This document shows positions 8,368 through 16,356 of a stretch of DNA of 64,000 nt, in pieces. Position 1 is the stretch's first letter. Each line of letters begins with the position of its first letter. A program made the translations under genes and the position numbers. The notes under the pieces are model-generated. The model did no database searches. It was given only the letters and a program-made list of their open reading frames with translations, and was not told where the DNA came from. Origin of the DNA: JAICUY01 sp963716585 (GTDB lineage Bacteria; Chloroflexota; Limnocylindria; QHBO01); the NCBI GenBank assembly GCA_963716585.1, contig CAVQTN010000002.1:186001-250000 (forward strand), written 5' to 3'.

Positions 8368-9165
8368 CTATCGGCCTTCGAAGCGCGGCTCGCGCTTCTC
8401 GGTGAAGGCGCTCAAGCCTTCGGCGTGATCCGATGTGCGGCCGGCGATCTCCTGCAGGTCCGCCTCGACGGCGAGGCTCTCCGGCAGCGTGGCATCCTCC
8501 ACGGCGTTGATCAGCCGCTTGGCGTAGCCCAGCGCCCTGGTGGGGCCGCTGGCGAGGCGCGTGGCCAGCTCGTTCGCCGCCGCGGCAAGCTCGGCCGCCG
8601 GCACGACGGCGGCCACCAGCCCGGCATCCGCCGCACCCTTGGCGGTGAGTGGCTCACCGGTGAAGATCATCTGCGCTGCGGCGTGGCGGCCGAGCGCACG
8701 CACCAGGGTCCGGGTTGCCCCGGAATCGGGCACCAACCCGATGCGAACGAAGGCCATCAGGAAGCGCGCCTCCTCGGCCGCCACGACCAGGTCGGCCGCG
8801 AAGGCGAGGCTGGCGCCGGCGCCGGCGGCGACGCCGTTGACCGCGGCGATCACCGGCTTGGGAAGCTCGCGGATCGCGCGGATCAGCGGGTTGTATTCGG
8901 TCGTCAGCACGCGACGGAACTGACGCTCGGCGGACCCGCCCCGCAGGTCCGCGCCTGAGCAGAAGCCGCGTCCCTGGCCGGTGATGATCACCGCGCGGAC
9001 CGCGTCGTCCCTGGCGACGGCCTTGAAGGCGGTGAGCAGCTCACGGCGCATTGCCGTGTTCAGCGCGTTGAGGCTCTCCGGCCGATTGAGCGTGATGGTC
9101 GCCACGCCGTCCGCAAGCTCGTGGCGGATGGTCTCGTACGCCTCGGTTGTCTGGGCGCTGGGCAC
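8368..9165 (-). CDS. Enoyl-CoA hydratase/isomerase, PaaG-like
   Basis: A 265-residue crotonase. The CoA and oxyanion-hole segments are GRGFCSGADLRGG and NGVAAGAGASLAFAADLV. The hydratase Glu of NGxxxGGGxE is replaced by Ser, while an Asp is present in IGLVPDSGATRTL, as in PaaG-type isomerases where that Asp is the base. It is therefore more likely an isomerase (for example 1,2-epoxyphenylacetyl-CoA isomerase-like or a delta3,delta2-isomerase) than a classical hydratase. GTG start at 9165. It sits 6 bp upstream of the dehydrogenase in the same operon. Confidence 0.88.
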   Translation of the reverse strand: MPSAQTTEAYETIRHELADGVATITLNRPESLNALNTAMRRELLTAFKAVARDDAVRAVIITGQGRGFCSGADLRGGSAERQFRRVLTTEYNPLIRAIRELPKPVIAAVNGVAAGAGASLAFAADLVVAAEEARFLMAFVRIGLVPDSGATRTLVRALGRHAAAQMIFTGEPLTAKGAADAGLVAAVVPAAELAAAANELATRLASGPTRALGYAKRLINAVEDATLPESLAVEADLQEIAGRTSDHAEGLSAFTEKREPRFEGR

Positions 9166-9203
9166 GGGCCGATTCTACGCGGCAGCCGGGCGGCCGGGCG
9201 GAC

Positions 9204-10742
9204 CTACTTGTAGCTTGGCGCGTCCCGAACCGTGGCCGGCCCGCCCGCAGCAGCGCCAGCTGCGGCGCGATCGGTGGCACGCTCCTCGGCATTGTCGTCG
9301 ACGTGGATGGCCGGCATGGAGCGGATGGCCAGCAGCCACGCCGCGGCCGCCGTCACCAGCATGATGACGAAGATGACGCCCAGGCCGCCGGACAGCCCGT
9401 CGCGGATGGTCGCCAGTTCGGCGGCCGGGATGGAGCTCCGGTGGATCGGGTCAAGGATGGCACTCGCTCGCGGACCGACCGCCGAGGCCAGGATCGCGCC
9501 CATCAGCCCGGTGCCCACCGCGCCACCGATCGTCCGGCTGAACTGCACCAGTCCGGTGGCCTGGCCGCGCTGGCGCCACGACACGACGGTCTGGATCGAC
9601 ACGAGCAGCGGGGTCGTGGTCAGGCCCATGCCGAAGCCGGTGACGGCCGCGCCCAGCGCCGCGTACCACAATGCTTCGATCGAAGCGGCCTGGGTCAGGA
9701 GCGCGGTGCCCAGCACCAGCAGGCCGGTGCCGACGAGGACCACCGGCCGCGAGCCGAACCTGAGCATCGCGCGTCCGGCGATGATGGAGCCGATCGGCCA
9801 TCCGATCGACATGGCGCCAACGCCCAGCCCGGCTTCCAGCGGCGAGCCGCCGTGTACGCCCTGGATGACCGGGGGCAGGTAGGCCGTCAGCCCGAACATG
9901 ATCACGCCGGCGAGCGTCCCGATCGCCAGGCCGGCGGCGATGATCGGCTTGCGCAGCAGCCCGATGTCGATCAGCGGCTCCTCGGCAGTCGTTTCGTTGC
10001 GGGCGAAGGCGAGCAGCAGCACGACCGCTGCGATCAGCATGGCGATGACGGTCGCATTGCCGAACCCGACGCGACTGCCCTCCGAGACGCCCAGCAGCAG
10101 CAGCGCCACGCCGCCCGTCAGCGTCAGCGCGCCCAGCCAGTCGAGGCGATGCTGGTGGCGCTCGAGGCGCTCGTGGAGCGAGAGCCCGATGAGCAGCGCC
10201 GCAGCCAGCCCCACCGGAACGTTGATGTAGAAGACCCAGCGCCAGCCGACCGTCCCGGTGATGAGGCCGCCGAGGGCCGGGCCCAGGATCGCCGAGACGC
10301 CCCACACGCTGCTGAAGACGCCCTGCATCCGCGCCCGCTGGCGCGGCTCGAAGATGTCCCCGACGATGGTGAAGGCGATCGGCTGCACCGCGCCGGCGCC
10401 GAGGCCCTGGATGGCCCGGAAGATGATGAGCTGCAGCATCGACTGGGAGACGCCGCACAGCATCGATCCGCCGACGAACATGGCGAGGCCAATGAGGAAG
10501 ATCGGCTTGCGGCCGTGCACGTCGGCCAGCGTCGAGAAGACCGGCACGGTGGTCGTGGCGGTCAGCAGGTAGGCCGCGAAGACCCAGCCATACTGGTCGA
10601 TCCCGCCGAGCTGCCCGATGATCGTCGGCATCGCGGTACCGACAACGGTCGAGTCGAGCGCCGAGACCGCGATGCCGGCCATCACGCCAATGGTCACCAG
10701 CAGCTGCCCGCGGCTCATCCCGCGCTCGTTTTCTGGGGGCAT
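9204..10742 (-). CDS. MFS transporter, DHA2 (EmrB/QacA) 14-TM drug exporter
   Basis: A 512-residue membrane protein. TM1 holds the DHA2 motif ALDSTVVGTAMPTI; loop 2-3 reads LADVHGRKPIFLIG; motif C is seen as GPALGGLITGTVGWRW. About 14 hydrophobic segments are present, with an inserted pair around the middle and a hydrophilic C-tail. This family exports hydrophobic cations and drugs by proton antiport. ATG at 10742; an internal ATG 8 codons later (MSRGQ) is possible. Upstream on the same strand a strong hairpin separates it from the 636-residue secreted protein gene, so it probably has its own promoter. Confidence 0.9.
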   Translation of the reverse strand: MPPENERGMSRGQLLVTIGVMAGIAVSALDSTVVGTAMPTIIGQLGGIDQYGWVFAAYLLTATTTVPVFSTLADVHGRKPIFLIGLAMFVGGSMLCGVSQSMLQLIIFRAIQGLGAGAVQPIAFTIVGDIFEPRQRARMQGVFSSVWGVSAILGPALGGLITGTVGWRWVFYINVPVGLAAALLIGLSLHERLERHQHRLDWLGALTLTGGVALLLLGVSEGSRVGFGNATVIAMLIAAVVLLLAFARNETTAEEPLIDIGLLRKPIIAAGLAIGTLAGVIMFGLTAYLPPVIQGVHGGSPLEAGLGVGAMSIGWPIGSIIAGRAMLRFGSRPVVLVGTGLLVLGTALLTQAASIEALWYAALGAAVTGFGMGLTTTPLLVSIQTVVSWRQRGQATGLVQFSRTIGGAVGTGLMGAILASAVGPRASAILDPIHRSSIPAAELATIRDGLSGGLGVIFVIMLVTAAAAWLLAIRSMPAIHVDDNAEERATDRAAAGAAAGGPATVRDAPSYK

Positions 10743-10763
10743 CTGCAGATTCTAGGCGCGAAC

Positions 10764-10794
10764 GCAGGCCGGCTCCGCGGGGGAGCCGGCCTGC
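10764..10794 (-). terminator. Strong hairpin, terminator of the secreted-protein gene
   Basis: A perfect 13-bp inverted repeat (GCAGGCCGGCTCC with its complement) closes on a 5-base loop at 10777-10781. It lies 36 bp beyond the stop of the minus-strand gene at 10830 and 22 bp before the next start at 10742. No U-run follows, as is common in GC-rich genomes, so termination efficiency is inferred. Confidence 0.6.
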
Positions 10795-10829
10795 GCATCG
10801 GTCCGGTCAGATAAACGACCCGTTGCTCG

Positions 10830-12740
10830 CTACGGGGTTGCCTGTCCGATGAACGTGCCCCAGTTGGCGAGGACCGTGCGGGTCCCGCCGCAGGTCGTGT
10901 CGCTGGCGAACTGCTTCAGCGTGCACGTCTGGTTGATGGTTTCGGTGGCGAACCAGATCGAGCCGTTCGCGGAGGCCACGGCGGCCGAGTAGTCACCCCA
11001 GCGCTCCACCCCACCGTCGCCCGGATCCTGGCTCGTCTCCCCGGTAAAGCCGTCCGCCGCCCCGCTGCCCCAGCGAGCCACGCGGACCGAGGCGGGATCA
11101 TGGGTCGCATCGACCCTGACATACGCCGCGCCCGGGAAGTAGTCATGGCCGACCAGCGTGAACGCGATGATCCCGTGCCCCGCCGCATTGGCGGCGATGG
11201 AGGGGAAGATCGCGCTGTTGTTGCGCACGGCCACGTAGCCCTGGTTGGCAATGCTGCCGGTCAGGCCGCCGTCCCAGCGTGGGGTCACGATGAAGTACGC
11301 GATCCCGGTGCGTGTCGGGCCGTTGCCACTGACCACGGTGTTCACGGCTCCCCAGACCTTGCCGCCCGCATAGACCGTCTGGTTCATGCGGTCGTCGTTG
11401 CTGTTGAGCACATTGAACTTCTCGTGGACCGGCTTCGGGACGAGGCCCAGCTGGACGCCGACCTTGGAACGCAGTGCCAGGTCGAGCGGGGCAACGCCCT
11501 TCTTCTGCTCGACGACGGGCGGCTGGCCGTAGACCTCCGATGCCAGGACGGCCTGCTTGAGCTTCACCGACGGAGTGGCCTGCGTCAGGGTCTTCGTGTT
11601 GATGAGCGCCCAGAGCGTGATCCGGTTGTCCATGGTCGCATCGAAGTCGAGCGCCGAGAGGAAGTACTCGGTGCCGTTCCGCGCGCTGGCGTGCGCGCCG
11701 CCGGGCGGGGTCGTGGTGGGCTGCATCGAGTAGGCCGGCCCCTCCGCCTGCGAGAGGTTGGCGATGTGCACCACGGTCGGCAGGGTGCCGGCCGCCAGAG
11801 CCCACTTGCTCATGGCGTAGACCTGCGCGCCGTTGAAGCCGTCCACGCTGATCGGAAACTCGTTGGTCGTCACGTAGAAGCCGGTGGCATCCGCGCCGAT
11901 CAGCGGCTGGTCACCGAAGCACGGACAGCTCGGATGGCGAGGGGTGCCGTTGGTGCCGTCATCGGTGGTGTCGAAGCTGTAGAAGTGCCAGCTGCCACGA
12001 GGGTCGCTGGTGGTGCTGACGGCCAGCAGCTGCTTGGCGTGGACACCGAAGGCGCCGGTGGACGGCACGATGTCGATCTGCAGCAGGCTGACGAAGAAGC
12101 GGCCCGTATCGGAGTCGTAGTAGCACTTGGGGTCGCTGCTGAAATCACCGTAGGTGAGCGTCGTGCGATTGATCTCGGGTGCCAGGCCGAAGAACTGGTT
12201 GAGGGGCACCGGAGCGCTCAGCGCGGCGCCGGCCGCGTTGCGCACGCGGATCGCGGTGTTGACGCTCTCGACCACGAAGCCGGCACCGACGCACAGCGCC
12301 TGGTCGGGCGGCTCGAGGCTGAACTGGGTGTTGGTGTACGCGCCCGTTCCGGCGCTGCGCTGGTCGAAGTGATTGAGCCCATCAAAGCCGTTTTCGGAGG
12401 TTGCGTCGGCGACCGGGATGACGCCAGGTCGCGGCGCCCTGGTTGCCGGCACGTGCGCGGCGTTCGCCGAGTCCGGCCGCTCCTGGTCCGGGTCGGCGCC
12501 GATCTCGGGGCCGTTGATCGCGGACTGGATGGCGCTCGTGCTGAAGGTCGCAGCCGGCGCCATGTGTCGCACTCCGAGGCTCGTGAGCTTCTGGAGCGTC
12601 TGGTGGCCGACCGAGATGTCCGGGGTGGATGCTGCGACCGGCCCCACGAGACCGATGAGCAGGCCGATGCTCGCGACGATTGCCGCGAAGCGGGTGGTTG
12701 ACCGGCGCAGCGACCGCCGATCCTGGACGAAACCTGGCAT
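10830..12740 (-). CDS. Large secreted protein, beta-propeller-like, function unknown
   Basis: A 636-residue protein with a signal peptide: basic RRSLRRSTTR, hydrophobic AAIVASIGLLIGLVGPV, cut near AAAS. A low-complexity propeptide-like stretch runs to residue ~120. The rest has repeated beta-rich segments with aromatic and Asp-Gly turns: NTQFSLEPPDQALCVG, YYDSDTGRFFVSLLQ, SWHFYSFDTTDDGTNG, CPCFGDQPLIGADATGFYV. These resemble blades of a beta-propeller but I cannot assign a named family. Eight or so cysteines occur in short pairs (CPCF). GGGAG precedes the ATG by 8 bases. Followed by a terminator hairpin, so monocistronic. Probably an extracellular binding or structural protein. Confidence 0.75.
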   Translation of the reverse strand: MPGFVQDRRSLRRSTTRFAAIVASIGLLIGLVGPVAASTPDISVGHQTLQKLTSLGVRHMAPAATFSTSAIQSAINGPEIGADPDQERPDSANAAHVPATRAPRPGVIPVADATSENGFDGLNHFDQRSAGTGAYTNTQFSLEPPDQALCVGAGFVVESVNTAIRVRNAAGAALSAPVPLNQFFGLAPEINRTTLTYGDFSSDPKCYYDSDTGRFFVSLLQIDIVPSTGAFGVHAKQLLAVSTTSDPRGSWHFYSFDTTDDGTNGTPRHPSCPCFGDQPLIGADATGFYVTTNEFPISVDGFNGAQVYAMSKWALAAGTLPTVVHIANLSQAEGPAYSMQPTTTPPGGAHASARNGTEYFLSALDFDATMDNRITLWALINTKTLTQATPSVKLKQAVLASEVYGQPPVVEQKKGVAPLDLALRSKVGVQLGLVPKPVHEKFNVLNSNDDRMNQTVYAGGKVWGAVNTVVSGNGPTRTGIAYFIVTPRWDGGLTGSIANQGYVAVRNNSAIFPSIAANAAGHGIIAFTLVGHDYFPGAAYVRVDATHDPASVRVARWGSGAADGFTGETSQDPGDGGVERWGDYSAAVASANGSIWFATETINQTCTLKQFASDTTCGGTRTVLANWGTFIGQATP

Positions 12741-12942
12741 ACCGTCACTCCCGTGCAGGGTGGATGCGGCGCAACCGCCGCGGTCTCCGCGTTCAGTGAT
12801 ACGGCGGGGGTGTCAGGTCGGCTCGGAGATCAGGCACGAGCGGGACGATCACTGAAGAGTGTCTGTTTAGCACGTCGCCGGGGTGGCCGCAACGGTTCCG
12901 GCGGCGATGTTGACGACGTGCACCGCCGATCCAGAAGACGAG

Positions 12943-13899
12943 TCAGCCGGCCGGAAACACGTAGAAGCTGCCGACATCGGCGAAACCGGCGGCAGCGTAG
13001 AGCTGCCGCGCCGCAAGCCGCTGGGGCCCTGACTCCAGGACACAGGCGTAGGCCGCCCGGGCCGCTGCCTCGGCAAGGACGGAGTCGAGCAGCGCCGCGC
13101 CGATCCCGTGTCCGCGGGCCTGGTCGCTGACGACGAACTCGGGGATCCAGGCCTGCGGCGACGAGGTGAAGAACGGCTCCCGCAGCTCGAGGCTGCAGAC
13201 ACCGACCACGGCCCCGTCGCGCAGCGCGACGCGCGATGCGGTGTCCGAACGCCGCAGGTGGTCGACGAACGTTCGGCGGACGGCCTCCATGCGCTCGCCG
13301 GACGGCACCGGCACGCCGAGCTCGCCGAGCAGCCGGGTGACAGGCTCGAAGTCGCCTGCCTCCATGGATCGCAGCTCGACGCCGGCGGGCGGTGCCAGCC
13401 CGCGGACCGTCACCGGCCGCAACTGGAAGTGCTTCCCCGCCTCCGCGAAGCCGAGCGATTCGTACAGTGCCCGTGCAGCGACGTTGGCGAGGCCCGTCTC
13501 GAGCATGATCGAGGCGCCCTGCCGCAGGCGCCACTCCTCGATGCAGGCCTGTACCAGCACGCGGCCGATCCCGCGACCCCGGTATGACGGGGCGACGTAC
13601 AGGTCACTGAGCCAGCCCTGGAATCGGGCGAAGCCGAGACGGCGGCGGAAGCGGAAGATGGCAATGCCGGCCGGCTCATCGCCGGACAGCGCCAGGAACG
13701 GCGCGGCGTCGACCGACCCGATGAGGCCATCGAACCGCGGGCGGAATGGCGCATCCCCCACCTCGGGGAGCTCGTACAGCTCGCGGATCAGGGCCAGTGC
13801 AGCCGAAAAGTCGTCGCGGGACAGCGGCCGAAGCTCGACGCCGGGCGGCGTCCTCACCGAAAGACCGCCGACCGGCCGCTCGGGGTTGCCCAGGCTCAT
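12943..13899 (-). CDS. Tandem GNAT-domain N-acetyltransferase
   Basis: A 318-residue protein with two GNAT acetyltransferase domains. The first (residues ~20-165) has the acetyl-CoA loop VAPSYRGRGIGRVLVQACIE and ARALYESLGF; the second (~175-315) has VVSDQARGHGIGAALLDSVL and ARQLYAAAGFADVG. Both keep the R/Q-x-x-G-x-G/A motif, so both may bind acetyl-CoA. The acceptor substrate is unknown; tandem GNATs include mycothiol synthase, but these motifs alone do not prove that. ATG at 13899 overlaps the upstream enoyl-CoA hydratase stop (ATGA), so the two are co-translated. Confidence 0.87.
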   Translation of the reverse strand: MSLGNPERPVGGLSVRTPPGVELRPLSRDDFSAALALIRELYELPEVGDAPFRPRFDGLIGSVDAAPFLALSGDEPAGIAIFRFRRRLGFARFQGWLSDLYVAPSYRGRGIGRVLVQACIEEWRLRQGASIMLETGLANVAARALYESLGFAEAGKHFQLRPVTVRGLAPPAGVELRSMEAGDFEPVTRLLGELGVPVPSGERMEAVRRTFVDHLRRSDTASRVALRDGAVVGVCSLELREPFFTSSPQAWIPEFVVSDQARGHGIGAALLDSVLAEAAARAAYACVLESGPQRLAARQLYAAAGFADVGSFYVFPAG

Positions 13900-14681
13900 C
13901 GGCCGGTGAAGTCGGGGGTCCGCTTCTCCAGGAAGGCCGCCATGCCCTCCTTCTGGTCCTCGCTGGCGAACAGGAGGTAGAAGAGGCGGCGCTCGTGGGC
14001 CAGCCCATCGGTCAGGGAGGCCTCGTAGGCGAAGTTGACCGCCTCCTTGGCCAGGCGCAGCGCCAGCGGCGACTTCTGAGCGATCGTGGCGGCAAGCGCC
14101 AGGGTGTCCTCGACGCACAGCTCGTCGGTCGTGACCTTGGCCACCAGGCCGCCGGCCTCTGCCTCTCGGGCGCTGATCGGCTCACCGGTCAGGATCATGC
14201 GCATGGCCTTCGCCTTGCCGACGGCTCGCGTGAGCCGCTGCGTGCCGCCGGCGCCCGGGATGATCCCCAGGCTGATCTCCGGCTGCCCGAACCTGGCTCC
14301 TTCGCCCGCCACGACAAGGTCGAGCGTCATTGCCAGCTCGCAGCCGCCGCCCAGGCACCAGCCGTTGACAGCGGCGAGCACCGGCTTGCTGATGCGTCGG
14401 ACGCGATCCCATTGACCGATGCGATTTGTCTTCAGCATGTCAATGGGGCTGGCGCCTGCCATCTCGCCAATGTCGGCGCCCGCCGCGAACGCGCGCTCAT
14501 TGCCGGTGACCACGATCGCCCGGATCTCGTCGTCGGCGTCGAGGACCTCGAGCGCGTCGCACAGGGCGTCCATGACCGCGCCGTTCAGCGCATTGAGCTG
14601 CCTGGGGCGGTTGAAACGGACCAGCGCCGTGCGCTCCTCCGGCCGGCGCTCGACGAGGACGAGCTGCTCGTCGTCAACCAT
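13896..14681 (-). CDS. Enoyl-CoA hydratase (classical crotonase)
   Basis: A 261-residue enzyme that hydrates trans-2-enoyl-CoA to 3-hydroxyacyl-CoA. CoA binding is in NERAFAAGADIGEMAG; the first catalytic Glu is in NGWCLGGGCELAM and the second in GQPEISLGIIPGAGGTQRL, both matching the two Glu residues of rat mitochondrial hydratase. C-terminal EKRTPDFTGR is typical. It resembles PaaF/EchA8-type short-chain hydratases. It lies 30 bp downstream of the zinc-ribbon crotonase and overlaps the GNAT gene by 4 bp. Confidence 0.93.
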   Translation of the reverse strand: MVDDEQLVLVERRPEERTALVRFNRPRQLNALNGAVMDALCDALEVLDADDEIRAIVVTGNERAFAAGADIGEMAGASPIDMLKTNRIGQWDRVRRISKPVLAAVNGWCLGGGCELAMTLDLVVAGEGARFGQPEISLGIIPGAGGTQRLTRAVGKAKAMRMILTGEPISAREAEAGGLVAKVTTDELCVEDTLALAATIAQKSPLALRLAKEAVNFAYEASLTDGLAHERRLFYLLFASEDQKEGMAAFLEKRTPDFTGR

Positions 14682-14711
14682 TGAACTGCTGCAATCCAGG
14701 CGAGCGGCTGC

Positions 14712-15668
14712 TCACTGCTCGGCCTCCCAGGCAACCGGGAGCGGCGCACCGCAGATCCCGCAGAACCCGTGACCGGCCGGCAGCCCGGACGCGCCGCAGC
14801 GCTCACAGGTCCGCGGGAAGGCCTGCATCCAGCGCAGCTCGTCGTAGCGCGGCGACCGCTTCTCGTGGAAGGCGGCGACCGCTTCCTTCGTCTCGTCCGA
14901 GGTCGAGTGCACGGCGAGCCAGTCGCGCGCATGGGTGATCGTCTGCGACCAGACGAGGTCTCGCCACCAGTTGAGCTGCGCCTTGGTGTAGCGCAGCGCC
15001 TCGGGGAGCTTGCGGCGGAACTTCTCGGCAAGCTCGGCGACGGTCGCATCGAGCTCCGCGCGGGGAACCACGCGCGAGACGAGCCCCCACTCCAGGGCCG
15101 TGGCTGGCGAGATCTCCTCGCAGAGCATCACGATCTCCCGTGCGCGCCGATCGCCGACGACCAGCGGCAGCCACTGCGTGGCGCCGCCCGCGGGCACCGA
15201 ACCGTGCTCGGGCCCGACATGGCGGATGTAGGCATCGTCGACGATGACCGACAGGTCGCACGCCAGCTGCAGCTCCTGGCCACCGCCGACGCACACGCCG
15301 TTGATGCGCGCGATCGTCGGCTTGCCGATACCGCGCAGCCGGTCGTGCATCTCGATGAAGGCACCCATCCAGCGCCAGTACTGGCCGCTGACCGAGCCCA
15401 TCCGAGCCTGCTCGTCGAGGTCCGCGCCGGTGCAGAACGCCCGCTCGCCGGCCCCGGTCACCACGACGACGGCCATGGTGTCGTCCCAGGAAGCGTCCTC
15501 GAAGGCCCGGGCCATCTCGCGCAGGGTCCGGAAGTCGAAGCAGTTGAGGACCTGCGGTCGGTTGATGGTGACGGTGGCGACCGCCGTCTCCGGCGACTTC
15601 TCGTAGCGGATCTGCTCGAAGCCCAGATCGTCGGGCGAGGACGGTCTCGGCGCGTCGAGCTCAGGCAT
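14712..15668 (-). CDS. Crotonase-family protein with C-terminal zinc ribbon
   Basis: A 318-residue protein. Residues ~15-275 are a crotonase: GERAFCTGADLDEQ for the CoA pocket and NGVCVGGGQELQLACDLSV for the oxyanion hole. A Glu is kept in GGGQE, and GPEHGSVPAGGATQWLP gives Glu-His then Gly-Ser at the second catalytic region. The last ~35 residues read CERCGASG then GFCGICGAPL, a CxxC-x12-CxxC zinc ribbon that ordinary crotonases lack. The ATG at 15668 follows GGGAG by 5 bases and overlaps the EthD-like gene by 8 bp. The product is probably a hydratase or ring-processing enzyme; the ribbon may bind a partner protein. Confidence 0.85.
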   Translation of the reverse strand: MPELDAPRPSSPDDLGFEQIRYEKSPETAVATVTINRPQVLNCFDFRTLREMARAFEDASWDDTMAVVVVTGAGERAFCTGADLDEQARMGSVSGQYWRWMGAFIEMHDRLRGIGKPTIARINGVCVGGGQELQLACDLSVIVDDAYIRHVGPEHGSVPAGGATQWLPLVVGDRRAREIVMLCEEISPATALEWGLVSRVVPRAELDATVAELAEKFRRKLPEALRYTKAQLNWWRDLVWSQTITHARDWLAVHSTSDETKEAVAAFHEKRSPRYDELRWMQAFPRTCERCGASGLPAGHGFCGICGAPLPVAWEAEQ

Positions 15669-15990
15669 CGAGGCTCCCGCCATCGGCGATGCCTTCATCG
15701 GCGACGAACAGGACGACCCCCGCCTGGGCGAAGTTGCGCAGATCGCGCGCGCTCTCGGCGCCCGCCTCGGATGCCATCGCGGCGTCCAGGTCGGTCCGCG
15801 AGTCGAAGGACATCTCGGCCATCAGGTGGAAGCGTGGCGGGCGCTCGCCCATCGAGATCGGGGAGGTCAGGCGCACACCGCGCAGGCCTGGATACCGCCG
15901 CACGATCGGTGCATGGACGTCGCGATAGTGCGCGTCGAAGGCGCCGGGATCCTGTGGCTGGTTGTAGAGCGCGATCAGTCGAACGGCCAC
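15661..15990 (-). CDS. EthD-like small protein
   Basis: A 109-residue protein starting GTG (VAVRLIALYNQP). The segment PGAFDAHYRDVHAPIVRRYPGLRG is typical of the EthD/dimeric alpha-beta barrel family, with the conserved H-x-P after the helix. These proteins accompany oxygenases and ring-degradation genes, often as partners or small isomerases. The GTG at 15990 begins 1 base after the ferredoxin stop; longer in-frame starts would run inside the ferredoxin gene and are Ser/Thr/Arg-rich. It overlaps the next crotonase start by 8 bp, one operon. Confidence 0.8.
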   Translation of the reverse strand: MAVRLIALYNQPQDPGAFDAHYRDVHAPIVRRYPGLRGVRLTSPISMGERPPRFHLMAEMSFDSRTDLDAAMASEAGAESARDLRNFAQAGVVLFVADEGIADGGSLDA

Positions 15991-15991
15991 G

Positions 15992-16237
15992 CTACTTGTT
16001 CGCGAAGTAGTCGGCGTTGATCTGGATGTACTGGACCTGGTTGTCGGGGACGGCGTCCTCGGCAAAGATCGCAGTCACGGGGCATTCCGGCTCACACGCG
16101 CCGCAGTCGATGCACTCGTCGGGGTCGATGAAGAACATGGCGTCGTCATCCGTGGCATGGATGCAATCGACGGGGCAGACGTCGACGCAGCTGGCGTCCT
16201 TGACGCCGATGCACGGCTCGGTGATGACATAGGTCAT
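15992..16237 (-). CDS. fdxA: Seven-iron (3Fe-4S/4Fe-4S) ferredoxin
   Basis: An 81-residue electron carrier. Cysteines at positions 9, 17, 21, 25, 42, 45, 48 and 52 follow the C-x7-C-x3-C-x3-C then C-x2-C-x2-C-x3-C spacing of seven-iron ferredoxins, with CPVDCIH and DPDECIDCGACEPECP as signatures. It is first in an operon with the EthD-like protein and two crotonases. Electrons could serve those steps or the KorABCD enzyme encoded about 2 kb away. Start ATG at 16237 gives the normal N-terminus TYVITEPC. Confidence 0.92.
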   Translation of the reverse strand: MTYVITEPCIGVKDASCVDVCPVDCIHATDDDAMFFIDPDECIDCGACEPECPVTAIFAEDAVPDNQVQYIQINADYFANK

Positions 16238-16356
16238 AGCGTCTGGCGAATCCTCATTGGCTGGCCCGCGACGGTCCGGATTGAGTCTACACCGATGCCG
16301 CTTCGTGCTCAGACCGGCGCATCACGCGACGGCCGCGAGACGCTAGGCTTGGTGAC

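Noticed and set aside
7243..8958. Plus-strand 571-codon frame
   Set aside because: Lies opposite the PaaH-like and PaaG-like genes; a shadow caused by high GC at third codon positions.
9147..10814. Plus-strand 555-codon frame
   Set aside because: Antisense to the DHA2 transporter; composition is low-complexity Gln/Asp/Arg and no family fits.
11100..12701. Plus-strand 533-codon frame
   Set aside because: Antisense to the secreted protein gene, which has a signal peptide and ribosome site.
12872..12942. Possible small gene between the secreted protein and GNAT genes
   Set aside because: No frame has both a start with ribosome site and protein-like composition.
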